A model generated the notes under the pieces. That model was given only the letters and a program-made list of their open reading frames with translations, was not told where the DNA came from and did no database searches. Positions 37,408-47,063 of a DNA stretch of 62,871 nucleotides are shown here, piece by piece (the stretch's first letter is position 1; each line of letters begins with the position of its first letter). Made by a program: the position numbers and the translations under genes. The DNA is from Microthrixaceae bacterium (lineage in GTDB: Bacteria > Actinomycetota > Acidimicrobiia > Acidimicrobiales > Microtrichaceae). Location of the stretch: positions 1 to 62,871 of the forward strand of contig JAMLGJ010000020.1 of NCBI GenBank assembly GCA_023958095.1, written 5' to 3'.

Positions 37408-39618
37408 ATGGCGGCAACCGGAACGAGCTCCGATGCCGGCACCGTGCTGGGTGACCGGTATGCGCTGGTGGGTGTGCTCGGTGCCGGCGCGTCAGCCCGC
37501 GTGTTCCTCGCCACGGACCTGCGGCGACAGTGCCCCGTGGCGGTGAAGGTCCTCCATGAGAGCCCTGCCTCCGACGAGCGCTTCGTGGCCCAACTTCGCC
37601 GGGAGGCATCCCTGGCGGCCTCGCTGAGCCACGACAACGTGCTGCGCATCATCGACTCGGGCTCCGCCGGTGAACCACCGGTGCACTACGTCGTGACCGA
37701 CTACATGGCCGGCGGGAGTCTGGCCGGCATGCTGGATGCAGGTGAGACCCTGGACCCCGCCCAGGTGGCCGACGTCGGCAGGCAGGTCGCCGATGCGCTC
37801 GCCTATGCCCACGACGCGAACCTCGTGCACCGCGACGTGAAACCCTCCAACATCCTCTTCGACGCGGGTGGACGTGTGGTGCTCGGGGACTTCGGCATCG
37901 CCCGTGCGGTTGCCGAGGCATCCTCCACGGAACCCGCCGACGCCGCGATGGGGGCCACCCGCTATGCATCGCCCGAGTCGGTGATGGGCAGGGCCACGGA
38001 GCCACGCAGCGACGTCTACTCGCTCTGTCTGGTCCTGGTCGAGGCCCTGACGGGCTCGGTACCCCTCCTGGGCGACACGCCGGTCGCGACGATGGGCCGC
38101 CGCCTCGCCGAGGAGGTGAGGGTTCCACGTGGCCTGGGACGCCTGGGTGCCGCCCTCGAGGCGGCAGCTGCGACGGACCCCTCCGAACGCATCGATGCCC
38201 ACGGGTTCGCGGAGATGCTGACCGAGGCCGGCGACGACCTGGAACCTCCCGAGCCGTTGCCGCTCCACCCGGTGGATGCCGGCGGGGAACAGACCGCTGA
38301 ACTGAGGATCGACCGCAGCGGAGGCGCGGTGCGGATACTGGGGATCGCCCCCATGGGTGTGGGCGGCTCGCCCCGACCCGTCGGGGACGACGACGAGATC
38401 GACCTGCGCCGGCCGGATGCTGCAGATGGGGAGCACGGCACTCCCGGCCGGGAGAGCCTCGAGGGCGTGGCGGGCTCCTCCGGCCCGGACACCGGTGGCG
38501 ACGCCGGCACCGATGACCGGCCCGACGGTGTCGGAGACGACCCCGCGGATCGCTACGGCCGGGATGCGATCACCGTGGCTGATGAGTTCCACGCCCTCGG
38601 CAGCCGCCTGCCGGCCACTCACGGGGTGGTCGAGCCGCTCGAACCCCCCGGTGCCACCAAGGCAGCGGTTCCCGCGAAGGCGGCAGCCGAGTCGAACAGC
38701 CGCAGGGGTCAGCGCCGCCGCTGGCCCTGGGTTCTCGCCGCGCTGCTGGTGCTCGCGGTCGCAGGGTCCGCGGCCTGGTGGTTCTTCGTGCGTGTGCCGG
38801 TGCACGAGGTGCCCGACTGGGTCGGATCCGATCTCCCGTCGGTCACCGCCGCTGCAGAGGCCAACGGCTGGGATGTCGGCGCCGTGGAGCGCACACGACG
38901 CGACGGCACCAGCGCGGGACAGGTGCTGGCACAGGACCCCGGCGCGGGCACCGAGCTGGCGGAGGGATCCACCATCGACCTCACGGTGTCGGACGGTCCC
39001 ACCCTGACCGCCCTGCCCGAGGTCACAGGGCTGCCCGAGGAGGAGGCCCTTGCCGCGCTCGGATCCGCAGGTCTGGTGGCGGGTGAACGGTCCGAGGCCT
39101 TCGACGAGGTGGTGCCTCCCGGAGCGCTGGTGTCGGCCACCCCGTCGGTCGCAGCGGACGAGCCCGACGCCCGGGGCAGGGTTCCGAAGGGCACCGCAGT
39201 CGACTACGTGGTGTCGGTCGGACCGGCACCACGTGTCGTGCCGGAGCGCATAGTCGGGGTTCCCGTGGCCACCGCGGAGGCCGCGCTCGCCGAGGTCCAG
39301 TTGGGCAGCTCGGTGTCGAGCGAGTACAGCTCGGAGGTCTCCGAGGGACTGGTCATCCGTGCTTCGGCGGCCTCCGGCACCGAACTGCCCCGGGACACCG
39401 TGGTCGAGCTGGTCGTGTCCGCCGGCCCCCAGCCGATCGTGGTGCCGGATGTGACCGGGAGCACGGGAACGGCGGCTGCGGCAACCCTCGAGGATGCGGG
39501 GTTCACGGTGTCGGGCATCGAGGGCTCACCCTCGGGCACCGTTCTGGCGACCGACCCCCCGGCCGGGGAGTCGAGGGTGCCCGGATCGCCGGTGAGGATC
39601 TTCACCCGCTCCGGCTGA
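37408..39618 (+). CDS. PASTA-domain Ser/Thr protein kinase (PknB type)
   Basis: A 736-residue transmembrane kinase. The catalytic domain (about residues 17-270) has Lys47 in VAVKVL, HRDVKPSN with Asp143, and DFG at 161-163, so it should be active. A long acidic juxtamembrane linker (about 270-430) is followed by a membrane helix (about 440-460) and four PASTA repeats to the C-terminus, with motifs such as VPDVTGSTGTAAAATLEDAG. PASTA domains bind muropeptides or lipid II and tie kinase activity to wall growth. Unlike the usual actinobacterial locus it is not beside cell-division or penicillin-binding genes. Confidence 0.95.
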   Translation: MAATGTSSDAGTVLGDRYALVGVLGAGASARVFLATDLRRQCPVAVKVLHESPASDERFVAQLRREASLAASLSHDNVLRIIDSGSAGEPPVHYVVTDYMAGGSLAGMLDAGETLDPAQVADVGRQVADALAYAHDANLVHRDVKPSNILFDAGGRVVLGDFGIARAVAEASSTEPADAAMGATRYASPESVMGRATEPRSDVYSLCLVLVEALTGSVPLLGDTPVATMGRRLAEEVRVPRGLGRLGAALEAAAATDPSERIDAHGFAEMLTEAGDDLEPPEPLPLHPVDAGGEQTAELRIDRSGGAVRILGIAPMGVGGSPRPVGDDDEIDLRRPDAADGEHGTPGRESLEGVAGSSGPDTGGDAGTDDRPDGVGDDPADRYGRDAITVADEFHALGSRLPATHGVVEPLEPPGATKAAVPAKAAAESNSRRGQRRRWPWVLAALLVLAVAGSAAWWFFVRVPVHEVPDWVGSDLPSVTAAAEANGWDVGAVERTRRDGTSAGQVLAQDPGAGTELAEGSTIDLTVSDGPTLTALPEVTGLPEEEALAALGSAGLVAGERSEAFDEVVPPGALVSATPSVAADEPDARGRVPKGTAVDYVVSVGPAPRVVPERIVGVPVATAEAALAEVQLGSSVSSEYSSEVSEGLVIRASAASGTELPRDTVVELVVSAGPQPIVVPDVTGSTGTAAAATLEDAGFTVSGIEGSPSGTVLATDPPAGESRVPGSPVRIFTRSG

Positions 39619-39690
39619 GGTGCCGTGCCCGGAGTTCGGGGGATCCGCGAGCGCGGTCGGCCGCACATCTAGCGTGAGACCCGTCATCGC

Positions 39691-39759
39691 CCTGGTTGGG
39701 GTGGTCTGCTGTCCGTGGTGTTCCCCAGCCGCCGCAGTCGGCGGCCACCCCAACCTAGG
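39691..39759. promoter_or_regulatory. Large nested stem-loop between kinase and MFS genes
   Basis: GGTTGGGGTGG (39694-39704) is perfectly complementary to CCACCCCAACC (39745-39755), extended by CCT/AGG around a one-base bulge. Inside, GCCGCCG (39728-39734) pairs with CGGCGGC (39739-39745) around CAGT. It ends about 17 bp before the -10 element of the MFS gene, so it could be the kinase terminator, an operator, or both. Confidence 0.6.
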
Positions 39760-39776
39760 CGGTGGTGTCGCGCCGG

Positions 39777-39782
39777 TAGGCT
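39777..39782 (+). promoter_or_regulatory. -10 element of the DHA2-type MFS gene
   Basis: TAGGCT, 9 nt before the ATG at 39792. Confidence 0.4.
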
Positions 39783-39791
39783 CCGGGCCCG

Positions 39792-41342
39792 ATGGACCAC
39801 GAACCCGAGGACCCAGAGACGGATCCCGCCGTGGCGGTGGCCATCGAGGGCCCCGGCGTGGACGAGGAGGCGGTGCTTCCCTGGTCGCTGTTGCTGCGCC
39901 GTCGCACGGCGCCTCGTGGTGCCGGCCGGGGTCGTCGGCCACGGCCGGTGGCAGGGTCGGACACCGGGGAAAGGCCCGGGTGGTGGAGGTGGCTGGTCAC
40001 TGCGTCGATCCTGCTCGGCGTGCTCTCCGTGGCGAGCTCGATCACGATCCTCGCGGTGAGCCGCCCCGCGATAGCGGATGACCTCGGCACCTCGGCGAGC
40101 ACCCTGGTCTGGTTGATCTCCGGGCCGACCATCGCGCTCGGGCTCACCGGTACGACCGCGGGGAAGCTGGGCGACCTGTACGGTCACCGCCGCGTCTACC
40201 TGGTCGGGGTGACCGGCGCAGCTGTCTTCTCGCTTCTGGCCGCCCTCGCATGGTCCGGCGGATCGCTGATCGCGTTCCGGGTGATCGGAGCCACCGTCGG
40301 TGCGGCCACCGGGCCCTCCTCGCTGGCGGTGATCAACCAGCTGTTCTCGCGGGAGGAACGCTCGAAGGCCCTCGGTTTCTGGTCCCTGGTGATGGCCGGT
40401 GGGCCGGTGCTGGGGCTGGTGCTGGGCGGTCCGCTGGTCGAGGCCGTGGGTTGGCGGGCGATCTTCTGGTTCCAGACACCCCTGCTGCTCGCCGCCGCCG
40501 TGGCGGCGTTCCTCCTGCTGCCGGAGACCCGCAGGCACCACGACGTGCACTTCGACGTGATGGGCCAGGTGGCCCTGGTGGTGTCGCTGGGTGGATTGCT
40601 GTTGGCGATCGACAGGGCCTCGGTATGGGGACCCACCAACCCGTGGGTGCTCGCGGGCCTCGTGGTGTTCCCGGCCGGGCTCTGGTGGTTCGTGCGGATC
40701 GAGAGACGGGTGTCCCATCCGCTCATACCGCTCGGATGGTTGCGCCGGCGGGGATTCGCGGCACCGGTGGCGGTGTCGTTCTTCATGCAGTTCGGCTACA
40801 TGGGCGGTTTCATCCTCACCCCCAAGATGCTGGCGGAGGTCCGTGGCCTGCCGGAGGACACGATCGCGCTGATGATGGTGCCCCGGCCACTCACGTTCGC
40901 CATCGCCGGGCCGATCGCCGGATTCCTGGCCTACCGAGTCCGGGCACGCACGACAGTCGTGGCGGGCATGGTGTCGCTGGCGGTCTCACTGGCGGTGTTC
41001 GCCGCGGTGGCCGACGACCCCGGCACGGTGGTGGTGGTGGTCGCCCTGACGCTGTCGGGTTTCGGGATCGGCGCCGCACAGCCGCGGATCGCCGCTGCAG
41101 TGGCGAACTCGGTGGCCGACGAGGACCTGGGCATCGCCGGTGCCACCCAGCAGCTCGTGGCCCAGGTGGGCACGACCGTGGGCATGAACGGCCTCGAGGC
41201 GACCCAGGTCGCCTCGCTCGGAGTCGGCCTGGCCGGGTCCTACCGCAATGCGTTCCTGCTGGGCACGGTGGTGGTGCTGGTGGGGACGGTGCTGGCCACC
41301 GGGATCGTCGATTCCGGTGAGCGTCGAAGAGACCCGGGTTGA
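39792..41342 (+). CDS. MFS drug-resistance-type transporter (DHA2/14-helix)
   Basis: A 516-residue MFS exporter with a soluble N-terminus of about 65 residues and around 14 membrane helices. The family motifs are clear: GKLGDLYGHRRVYLVGV (motif A), then LIAFRVIGATVGAATGPSSLAVI, and motif C-like GPVLGLVLGGPLVE in the antiporter position. The latter supports a proton-coupled drug or metabolite efflux function. The substrate is unknown. The large stem-loop upstream suggests tight control. It converges with the SCP2 gene. Confidence 0.92.
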   Translation: MDHEPEDPETDPAVAVAIEGPGVDEEAVLPWSLLLRRRTAPRGAGRGRRPRPVAGSDTGERPGWWRWLVTASILLGVLSVASSITILAVSRPAIADDLGTSASTLVWLISGPTIALGLTGTTAGKLGDLYGHRRVYLVGVTGAAVFSLLAALAWSGGSLIAFRVIGATVGAATGPSSLAVINQLFSREERSKALGFWSLVMAGGPVLGLVLGGPLVEAVGWRAIFWFQTPLLLAAAVAAFLLLPETRRHHDVHFDVMGQVALVVSLGGLLLAIDRASVWGPTNPWVLAGLVVFPAGLWWFVRIERRVSHPLIPLGWLRRRGFAAPVAVSFFMQFGYMGGFILTPKMLAEVRGLPEDTIALMMVPRPLTFAIAGPIAGFLAYRVRARTTVVAGMVSLAVSLAVFAAVADDPGTVVVVVALTLSGFGIGAAQPRIAAAVANSVADEDLGIAGATQQLVAQVGTTVGMNGLEATQVASLGVGLAGSYRNAFLLGTVVVLVGTVLATGIVDSGERRRDPG

Positions 41343-41375
41343 CCCGCGGGCGACCGGGCCGGACACGACCGGTGG

Positions 41376-41401
41376 CCGGTGCCCCGCAACGGGGGCACCG
41401 G
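41376..41401. terminator. Bidirectional terminator hairpin
   Basis: CCGGTGCCCC (41376-41385) pairs perfectly with GGGGCACCGG (41392-41401) around a 6-nt loop, between the convergent MFS and SCP2 genes. No T-run is present on either side. Confidence 0.7.
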
Positions 41402-41448
41402 GGCTCGGTCCTGCCCCGCGATCCGAGTCGCCCCGGTGCTGTGGTTCC

Positions 41449-41871
41449 TCAGTCCTCGGTGATGTCGCGGATAGCCTGCGCGACCTTCTCGGCGGTGGCG
41501 GCCGCTTCAGGATCCGCCGGCGCCTGCTGCATCGCCATCAGCTTCGTCATGTCGCCCTCGACCTTGACCTTCCCGGCCATGAACGCCTGCATGCCGGCCT
41601 GCGGGTTGCCGTCCACGAGGATCGCCTTGGCCGTGTCGTAGTCGAGCGTGACGGTGAGTTCGGGGTCCTCGAGATGTCCGAGTCCCATGTCCATCTCACC
41701 GCTGGAGGAGTCCATGTGGGCGTGCACGGTTCCCTCGCCGAATGGCACCTCGGTGATGATCTGGTTCATCTTCACCTTGTGGGGCGTGCCCGCGTCGTCC
41801 GCGCTCATGTCCTCACGGATCTGGCGGGCCGCCTCGACCCATTCATCGCTCAGGAACTTGTACTTGGCCAT
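41449..41871 (-). CDS. SCP2 sterol-transfer-like domain protein
   Basis: A 140-residue protein consisting of one SCP2 domain, the lipid-binding fold of sterol carrier protein 2. The typical parts are DPELTVTLDYDTAKAILVDG and QAFMAGKVKVEGDMTKLMAM, the latter being the conserved C-terminal strand and helix. It probably carries or presents lipids or acyl-CoA in the cytoplasm; the ligand is unknown. A purine-rich GGGGGA lies upstream of the ATG, and a TAGCGT hexamer (41934-41939, minus strand) would give a leader of about 55 nt. Confidence 0.92.
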   Translation of the reverse strand: MAKYKFLSDEWVEAARQIREDMSADDAGTPHKVKMNQIITEVPFGEGTVHAHMDSSSGEMDMGLGHLEDPELTVTLDYDTAKAILVDGNPQAGMQAFMAGKVKVEGDMTKLMAMQQAPADPEAAATAEKVAQAIRDITED

Positions 41872-42137
41872 CAGGTCCCCCTTCGTTCCCGCAGGTGCGC
41901 GGGCCTCGGTTCGGTCGTGTCAGGTGCGAGACACGCTAGTGCGTCGCACCCGGCCGAACGGTCGACACGCGCCGCAGTAGGATCTGGCCGTCAGACATCC
42001 GGGGTCACCGAGGTGCCGTCGCCGTCGCCGACCCTGCACGGGACCGGTCCTGCGGCGCCATCGCGACGACCGGTTCGTCGCAGGCCGGTGCCCCCGAGGT
42101 GCTCCGGCAGGGGCCTGTTCGGCAGAGGAAGGAACAC

Positions 42138-42911
42138 ATGGCCAGCGTCGTGCCCGGAGCGGAACCACTCAGCGTCACCGGAGGTGACTTCGGGGTGCTG
42201 GTGCTGCACGGCTTCACCGGCAGCCCGACATCGGTGCGGGGCCTGGCGGAGGCCTTCGCCGCCCGTGGCCACTCGGTGGAGATGCCGCTGCTGCCGGGAC
42301 ACGGGACACACATCCACGACATGGTCGACACGACCTGGGCCGACTGGTCCTCCGCAGCCGAGGAAGGGCTCGCACGCCTACGGGCGCACACCCGCAACCA
42401 GGTCGTCGCAGGCCTTTCCATGGGTGGTGCGATCGCCTGCTGGCTGGCGGTCGGGCACCCGGACCTGGCCGGCCTCATCTGCATCAACCCGCCGATCGAC
42501 ATACCCGCGGAGCACTCCGAGGCGCTCCGGGGGCTCCTCGGTGCCGGGGTCACGGTCCTCGAGGGTTCGGGTTCGGACATAGCGGATCCCGAAGCGGTCG
42601 ACTTCGCCTACCCGGACACGCCCCTGGCGCCGTTGCTGACGATGCTCGAAGCGGCCGGGGACCTGACCAGCCGACTCCACCGGATATCCCAGCCGTTGCT
42701 GCTCGTGAACAGCATCAACGACCACGTGGTGCCACCGGAGAACTCGGACCGGCTGGCGGCTGCTGTCTCGGGCCCGGTGGAGCGACTCGAACTGCACCGC
42801 AGCTACCACGTGGCGACGGTCGACTACGACCGGGACATCCTCGAGCGGCGCTGCGTGGAGTTCGTGGACCGGCTCAGCGGTGACCCGGGGCCGGCTCCCG
42901 GAGCGAGCTGA
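42138..42911 (+). CDS. Carboxylesterase/monoacylglycerol lipase-like hydrolase
   Basis: A 257-residue alpha/beta hydrolase of the EstA/monoglyceride-lipase type. The nucleophile is Ser94 in GLSMGG, the acid Asp195 in SINDHVVPP and the base His224 in RSYHVATVD; the oxyanion segment is VLHGFTGSP. It likely cleaves short to medium acyl esters or monoacylglycerol in the cytoplasm. AGGAAGGAA gives a strong ribosome site before ATG 42138, and a TAGGAT hexamer (41978-41983) implies a leader of about 150 nt. That leader is GC-rich and holds the palindrome GGACCGGTCC; I see no known riboswitch in it. Confidence 0.93.
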   Translation: MASVVPGAEPLSVTGGDFGVLVLHGFTGSPTSVRGLAEAFAARGHSVEMPLLPGHGTHIHDMVDTTWADWSSAAEEGLARLRAHTRNQVVAGLSMGGAIACWLAVGHPDLAGLICINPPIDIPAEHSEALRGLLGAGVTVLEGSGSDIADPEAVDFAYPDTPLAPLLTMLEAAGDLTSRLHRISQPLLLVNSINDHVVPPENSDRLAAAVSGPVERLELHRSYHVATVDYDRDILERRCVEFVDRLSGDPGPAPGAS

Positions 42912-42943
42912 GGGCCGCTGCAGGTGCAGCTCGCGACGGGCTG

Positions 42944-42949
42944 TACGAT
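42944..42949 (+). promoter_or_regulatory. -10 element of gatCAB
   Basis: TACGAT, 9 nt before the gatC ATG. Confidence 0.4.
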
Positions 42950-42958
42950 CGCCTCGCC

Positions 42959-43333
42959 ATGACAGAGTCCGATTCACACACCGATCCGGCCGCCGCTGCA
43001 ACCGGGGAGGCGACCACCGGGTCCGCCGGCGACGACCGGCGGATCACCACCGAGGAGGTCGCCAAGGTGGCGAACCTGGCCCGCCTGAAGCTGAGCGACG
43101 AGGAGCTCGAGCGTTTCACCGGGCAGCTCGCCGACATCCTCGGCCACGCGTCGGACATCGAGGCGCTGGACCTCTCGGGCGTCGAGGCGATGGCCCACCC
43201 GATCCCTCTCAGCAACGTCATGCGGGCCGACGAGCCCGGCGCGACCCTGGAGCGCGACGAGGTGCTCACCATGGCCCCCGCTGTGGAGGATCACCAGTTC
43301 AGGGTGCCGCCGTCGATCGGGGAGGAGGCATGA
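42959..43333 (+). CDS. gatC: Asp/Glu-tRNA amidotransferase subunit C
   Basis: A 124-residue subunit of the GatCAB amidotransferase, which turns Glu-tRNA(Gln) or Asp-tRNA(Asn) into the correct Gln or Asn form. After a 25-residue Ala/Asp-rich extension it shows the family segment [19 protein letters not shown] and a C-terminal strap with LRADE-like VMRADEPG and VPPSIG. GatC holds A and B together. Its TGA overlaps the gatA ATG. Confidence 0.96.
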   Translation: MTESDSHTDPAAAATGEATTGSAGDDRRITTEEVAKVANLARLKLSDEELERFTGQLADILGHASDIEALDLSGVEAMAHPIPLSNVMRADEPGATLERDEVLTMAPAVEDHQFRVPPSIGEEA

Positions 43334-44793
43334 CGACGCGAACTGCAGCGGGCATCTCGGATGCGGTCCGCTCCGGTGAGCTGAGCGCCGCCGAGGTGCT
43401 CGAGGAACACCTCGGGGAGATCGAGCGCCGCGAGCCGGAGATCCACGCCTTCAACACGGTGACCGTGGAGACGGCCCGCGAGGCCGCCCGGGGCATCGAC
43501 GCCGCGGTCGCCGCCGGCGAGGACCCGGGCCCACTCGCGGGTGTACCGGTCGCCCTCAAGGACAACCTCTGCACCCGGGGCGTGGAGACGACGTGTTCGT
43601 CGCGGATCCTCACGGGCTGGAAGCCCCCCTACGACGCCACGGTGGTCACCCGACTGGTGGACTCCGGCGCGGTCCCGGTCGGCAAGACCAACATGGACGA
43701 GTTCGCCATGGGTTCCTCCACCGAGAACTCCGCCAACGGGCCGACGCTCAACCCACATGACACCTCCCGGGTGCCAGGTGGATCCTCGGGCGGTTCGGCG
43801 GCGGCGGTGGCGGCGGGATTCGCGCCACTTGCGCTGGGTTCCGACACGGGTGGCTCGATCCGCCAGCCCGCAGCTCTCTGCGGCGTGGTCGGGGTCAAGC
43901 CCACCTACGGCCTGGTTTCGCGCCTGGGGCTCATCGCCTTCGCCAGCTCGCTCGACCAGGTGGGCCCCTTCGCGCGCGACGTGCGCGACGCAGCGCTGTT
44001 GCTCGAGACAATCGCAGGTCACGACCCGGGGGACTCCACCTCGCTGACCGATCCGGTGCCCGAGCTGACCGGTTCGCTCCACCGGGGCGTGGAGGGCATG
44101 AGGGTGGGTCTGGTCACCGAGATGATGGGTGAGGGGATCTCCGCGGACGTGGCCGCCCGAACACGTGCTGCTGCGGAGGCCCTCGCCGACGCCGGTGCAT
44201 CGGTCGGGGAGGTGTCGGTCCCCGCGGTCAGCTACGGCCTGACTGCGTACTACCTGGTGGCACCGGCGGAGGCCTCGTCCAACCTCGCCCGCTACGACGG
44301 CGTGCGCTACGGCCTGCGGGTCGAGGCCTCGACCACGGCCGAGATGATGGAGGCGACGCGCACCGCCGGTTTCGGCGACGAGGTGAAGCGACGGATCATG
44401 CTCGGCACCTACGCGCTGTCCGCGGGCTACTTCGACGCCTTCTACGGCAAGGCGCTGAAGGTTCGCACCCTGATCCGCGAGGACTTCGCGAAGGCCTACG
44501 AGCGCTTCGACGTGCTCCTGTCGCCGACGTCCCCCACGACGGCGTTCGGCCTGGGTGAGCTGACGGCGGACCCCCTGGCCATGTACTTCAACGACGTGTG
44601 CACGATCCCGACCAACCTGGCGGGACACCCTGCGATGTCGGTGCCCTTCGGCACCGGGGCAGACGGCCTGCCCGTCGGAGTGCAGGTGCTGGCCCCGGCC
44701 CTCGGGGAGGCCGAGATGTTCCGGTGCGCCAAGGTGCTCGAGGACGCTGCGGCAGGGCTGTCCGACCCGACCGCTGCCGGGGCCGCGAAGTGA
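43330..44793 (+). CDS. gatA: Asp/Glu-tRNA amidotransferase subunit A
   Basis: A 487-residue amidase-signature subunit that hydrolyses glutamine and passes ammonia to GatB. The Ser-cisSer-Lys triad is present: Lys77 in ALKDNLC, Ser152 in PGGSSGGS and Ser176 in [10 protein letters not shown]. Full length. The overlapping ATGA junction with gatC and the 19-nt gap to gatB show one operon. Confidence 0.98.
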   Translation: MTTRTAAGISDAVRSGELSAAEVLEEHLGEIERREPEIHAFNTVTVETAREAARGIDAAVAAGEDPGPLAGVPVALKDNLCTRGVETTCSSRILTGWKPPYDATVVTRLVDSGAVPVGKTNMDEFAMGSSTENSANGPTLNPHDTSRVPGGSSGGSAAAVAAGFAPLALGSDTGGSIRQPAALCGVVGVKPTYGLVSRLGLIAFASSLDQVGPFARDVRDAALLLETIAGHDPGDSTSLTDPVPELTGSLHRGVEGMRVGLVTEMMGEGISADVAARTRAAAEALADAGASVGEVSVPAVSYGLTAYYLVAPAEASSNLARYDGVRYGLRVEASTTAEMMEATRTAGFGDEVKRRIMLGTYALSAGYFDAFYGKALKVRTLIREDFAKAYERFDVLLSPTSPTTAFGLGELTADPLAMYFNDVCTIPTNLAGHPAMSVPFGTGADGLPVGVQVLAPALGEAEMFRCAKVLEDAAAGLSDPTAAGAAK

Positions 44794-44812
44794 GCCGCAC
44801 GGAGGCTGAGCG

Positions 44813-46231
44813 ATGAGCATTGACACCGAACGCTGGGAAGTCGTCGTGGGACTCGAGGTCCACGCGGAGCTCGCCACCCGGACCAAGATGTTCTGCGGGG
44901 CCCCCAACAGCTTCGGAGGCGACCCGAACACCCACATCGACCCGCTCACCCTGGGCCTGCCCGGTTCAATGCCGGTGCTCAACGAACACGCGGTGGAGCT
45001 CGCGATAAGGGTCGGCCTGGCGCTCGGTTGCACGGTGCAGCCGTCCACCTTCGCGCGGAAGAACTACTTCTACCCGGACCTGCCGAAGGACTACCAGATC
45101 TCCCAGTACGACCGGCCGATCAACGTCGACGGCTCCCTGGAGCTGCCCTCGGGCAAGGTGATCGGGATCGAACGGGCGCACCTGGAGGAGGACACCGGGA
45201 AGAGCACCCACGTGGGTGGGGGCGGCCGCATCCACGATGCCGGCCACTCGATCATCGACTACAACCGCGCTGGTGTGCCACTGCTGGAGATCGTGGGTCG
45301 ACCCGACATCCGCAACGCCGAGGAAGCACGGTCCTACGTCACCGAGCTGAGGGCGATACTCGTGGCTGTCGGTGCCTCCGACGGGAAGATGGAGGAGGGG
45401 TCCCTGCGGGTGGACTGCAACGTCTCGGTGCGTCCCAGGGGGAGCGACGAGCTGGGCACGCGCTGCGAGATCAAGAACGTGAACTCGTTGCGGAGCCTCG
45501 GGCGCGCCATCGACTACGAAGCTGCACGCCAGGTGGACCTCATCGAGGCGGGTGAGGCCGTTCGCCAGCAGACCCGCCACTGGAACGAGGACGACGGACG
45601 GACCCACACCCTGCGGTCCAAGGAGGAGGCCGACGACTACCGGTACTTCCCCGAACCCGACCTCGTGGAACTGGATCCCGGCCAGGAGTGGATCGAGCGC
45701 GTCCGCGCATCGCTGCCGGTGCTGCCCGCCCAGCGCCGCCATCGCCTGGCGACGGCCGCCGGCGTGGAGCTCGAGCGCACCGCGTTGCTGGTCGAACGCG
45801 GTCTCGACGAGCTGTGCCTCGCCACGATCGACGCAGGAGCCGACCCCGAACGCACCCTCACCCATGCCGAGCACAACCTGAGCGACGAACGGGCCACGGG
45901 GATCGACCCCCGCGGCTTCGCCCAGCTCGTGTCGATGGAGACCGGCGGCCAGCTCACCGCCACCCAGGCCAAGACCGTGCTCGCGGAGATGGTCGACAGC
46001 GGCGAGGACCCCGAGTCGATCGCCTCGCGGCTCGGGTTCGAGGCGATGGACTCAACCGAACTCGAGTCCATCGTGGACGGGCTCATCGAGTCGAATCCCG
46101 ACGAGTGGCAGAGGTTCTGCGAAGGCGACCAGAAGATCACCGGCTTCTTCGTCGGCCAGGTCATGAAGGCGACCAGGGGCCAGGCCGACGGCAAGGTGGT
46201 GACCTCGCTCCTGAACTCCCGCCGCGGCTGA
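44813..46231 (+). CDS. gatB: Asp/Glu-tRNA amidotransferase subunit B
   Basis: A 472-residue subunit that phosphorylates the tRNA-bound Glu or Asp and amidates it. Family hallmarks are GLEVHAELATRTKMFC at the start, YNRAGVPLLEIVGRPD in the middle and a C-terminal YqeY-like tail domain ending FFVGQVMKATRGQAD. GGAGG precedes the ATG at 44813. Presence of GatCAB means at least one of glutaminyl- or asparaginyl-tRNA is made indirectly. Confidence 0.98.
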   Translation: MSIDTERWEVVVGLEVHAELATRTKMFCGAPNSFGGDPNTHIDPLTLGLPGSMPVLNEHAVELAIRVGLALGCTVQPSTFARKNYFYPDLPKDYQISQYDRPINVDGSLELPSGKVIGIERAHLEEDTGKSTHVGGGGRIHDAGHSIIDYNRAGVPLLEIVGRPDIRNAEEARSYVTELRAILVAVGASDGKMEEGSLRVDCNVSVRPRGSDELGTRCEIKNVNSLRSLGRAIDYEAARQVDLIEAGEAVRQQTRHWNEDDGRTHTLRSKEEADDYRYFPEPDLVELDPGQEWIERVRASLPVLPAQRRHRLATAAGVELERTALLVERGLDELCLATIDAGADPERTLTHAEHNLSDERATGIDPRGFAQLVSMETGGQLTATQAKTVLAEMVDSGEDPESIASRLGFEAMDSTELESIVDGLIESNPDEWQRFCEGDQKITGFFVGQVMKATRGQADGKVVTSLLNSRRG

Positions 46232-46235
46232 GTTG

Positions 46236-46970
46236 GTGCCCGACCCCGGCGCGCTGGCGGTGGTGTTCCTCGCCGTGCTCACCGGGGCGTTCGTGAACGC
46301 CCTTGCGGGCTTCGGGTTCGCCCTCACCACGGTGCCGCTCATCACCCTTGCGATCGGTCCGAAGCAGGCGGTGGTGGTCTCGGCGCTGGTCGGCTTCGTG
46401 TCCAACTCGGCGGTGCTGGTGCGCAACCACGAAGCGGTGGAGAAGCCGCAGGCGAAGCGCCTGGTGGCCGGTGCATACCTGGGGATGCCCGTGGGAGTGG
46501 TGGTCCTGTCCCGGATCGCGGAGGCACCGCTGCAGGTCTCGATCGCACTGGTGGTGCTCGGCGTGGTGGCGCTCTACGGCGCTGGGTGGACCCCGGGTTC
46601 ACCCGGACCCGCACTCGAGGTGCTGGCCGGCGTCGCCTCCGGTGCACTCAACACGTCGGTCGGCATCAGCGGGCCTCCGGTGGTGCTGACCCTCAGCGGA
46701 CGGGGCTCGTCCAAGGCCGCCTTCAGGGCCACCTCGGTGGCGGTGTTCGCCGTGACGGGAGTGGGTGCCCTGGTCCTCTTCGGTCTCGCCGGGCGCTACG
46801 GGTCATCGGTGCTGGTGGCGGCAGCGGTGGCCATGCCCGCCATCCCGGCCGGCATCATGGTGGGGGAGCGGGTGCACCTGGGTGTGCCCGAGGCGCGGTT
46901 CCGTTCGATCGTGCTCGTCCTGTTGGCCCTCACAGCCACCGTGACGCTGTACAACGCCGTGGCGGGGTGA
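46236..46970 (+). CDS. TauE/SafE-family membrane transporter
   Basis: A 244-residue membrane protein of the sulfite exporter TauE/SafE (DUF81) family with about seven to eight helices. Two related half-repeats are visible: GAFVNALAGFGFALTTVPL near the N-terminus and the GVASGALNTSVGISGPPVVL segment in the second half, both typical of the family. It may export sulfite, sulfonates or related organic anions. GTG 46236 is favoured over TTG 46233. It begins 4 nt after the gatB stop, so it may be read through from gatCAB. Confidence 0.9.
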   Translation: MPDPGALAVVFLAVLTGAFVNALAGFGFALTTVPLITLAIGPKQAVVVSALVGFVSNSAVLVRNHEAVEKPQAKRLVAGAYLGMPVGVVVLSRIAEAPLQVSIALVVLGVVALYGAGWTPGSPGPALEVLAGVASGALNTSVGISGPPVVLTLSGRGSSKAAFRATSVAVFAVTGVGALVLFGLAGRYGSSVLVAAAVAMPAIPAGIMVGERVHLGVPEARFRSIVLVLLALTATVTLYNAVAG

Positions 46971-47051
46971 CCGCTCGCCCACGGCGCCACCGAGGGTCCC
47001 CGGCGCCCCGCGCCCGACCCGGGCGACCGCGTGGGACGCCGCGAACACCCG

Positions 47052-47057
47052 TACACT
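47052..47057 (+). promoter_or_regulatory. -10 element of the lipoprotein gene
   Basis: TACACT, 6 nt before the GTG at 47064. Confidence 0.45.
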
Positions 47058-47063
47058 CGCCTC

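Noticed and set aside
41872..42137. Riboswitch in the leader of the esterase gene
   Set aside because: The 150-nt leader has palindromes such as GGACCGGTCC but no core of a known riboswitch class.
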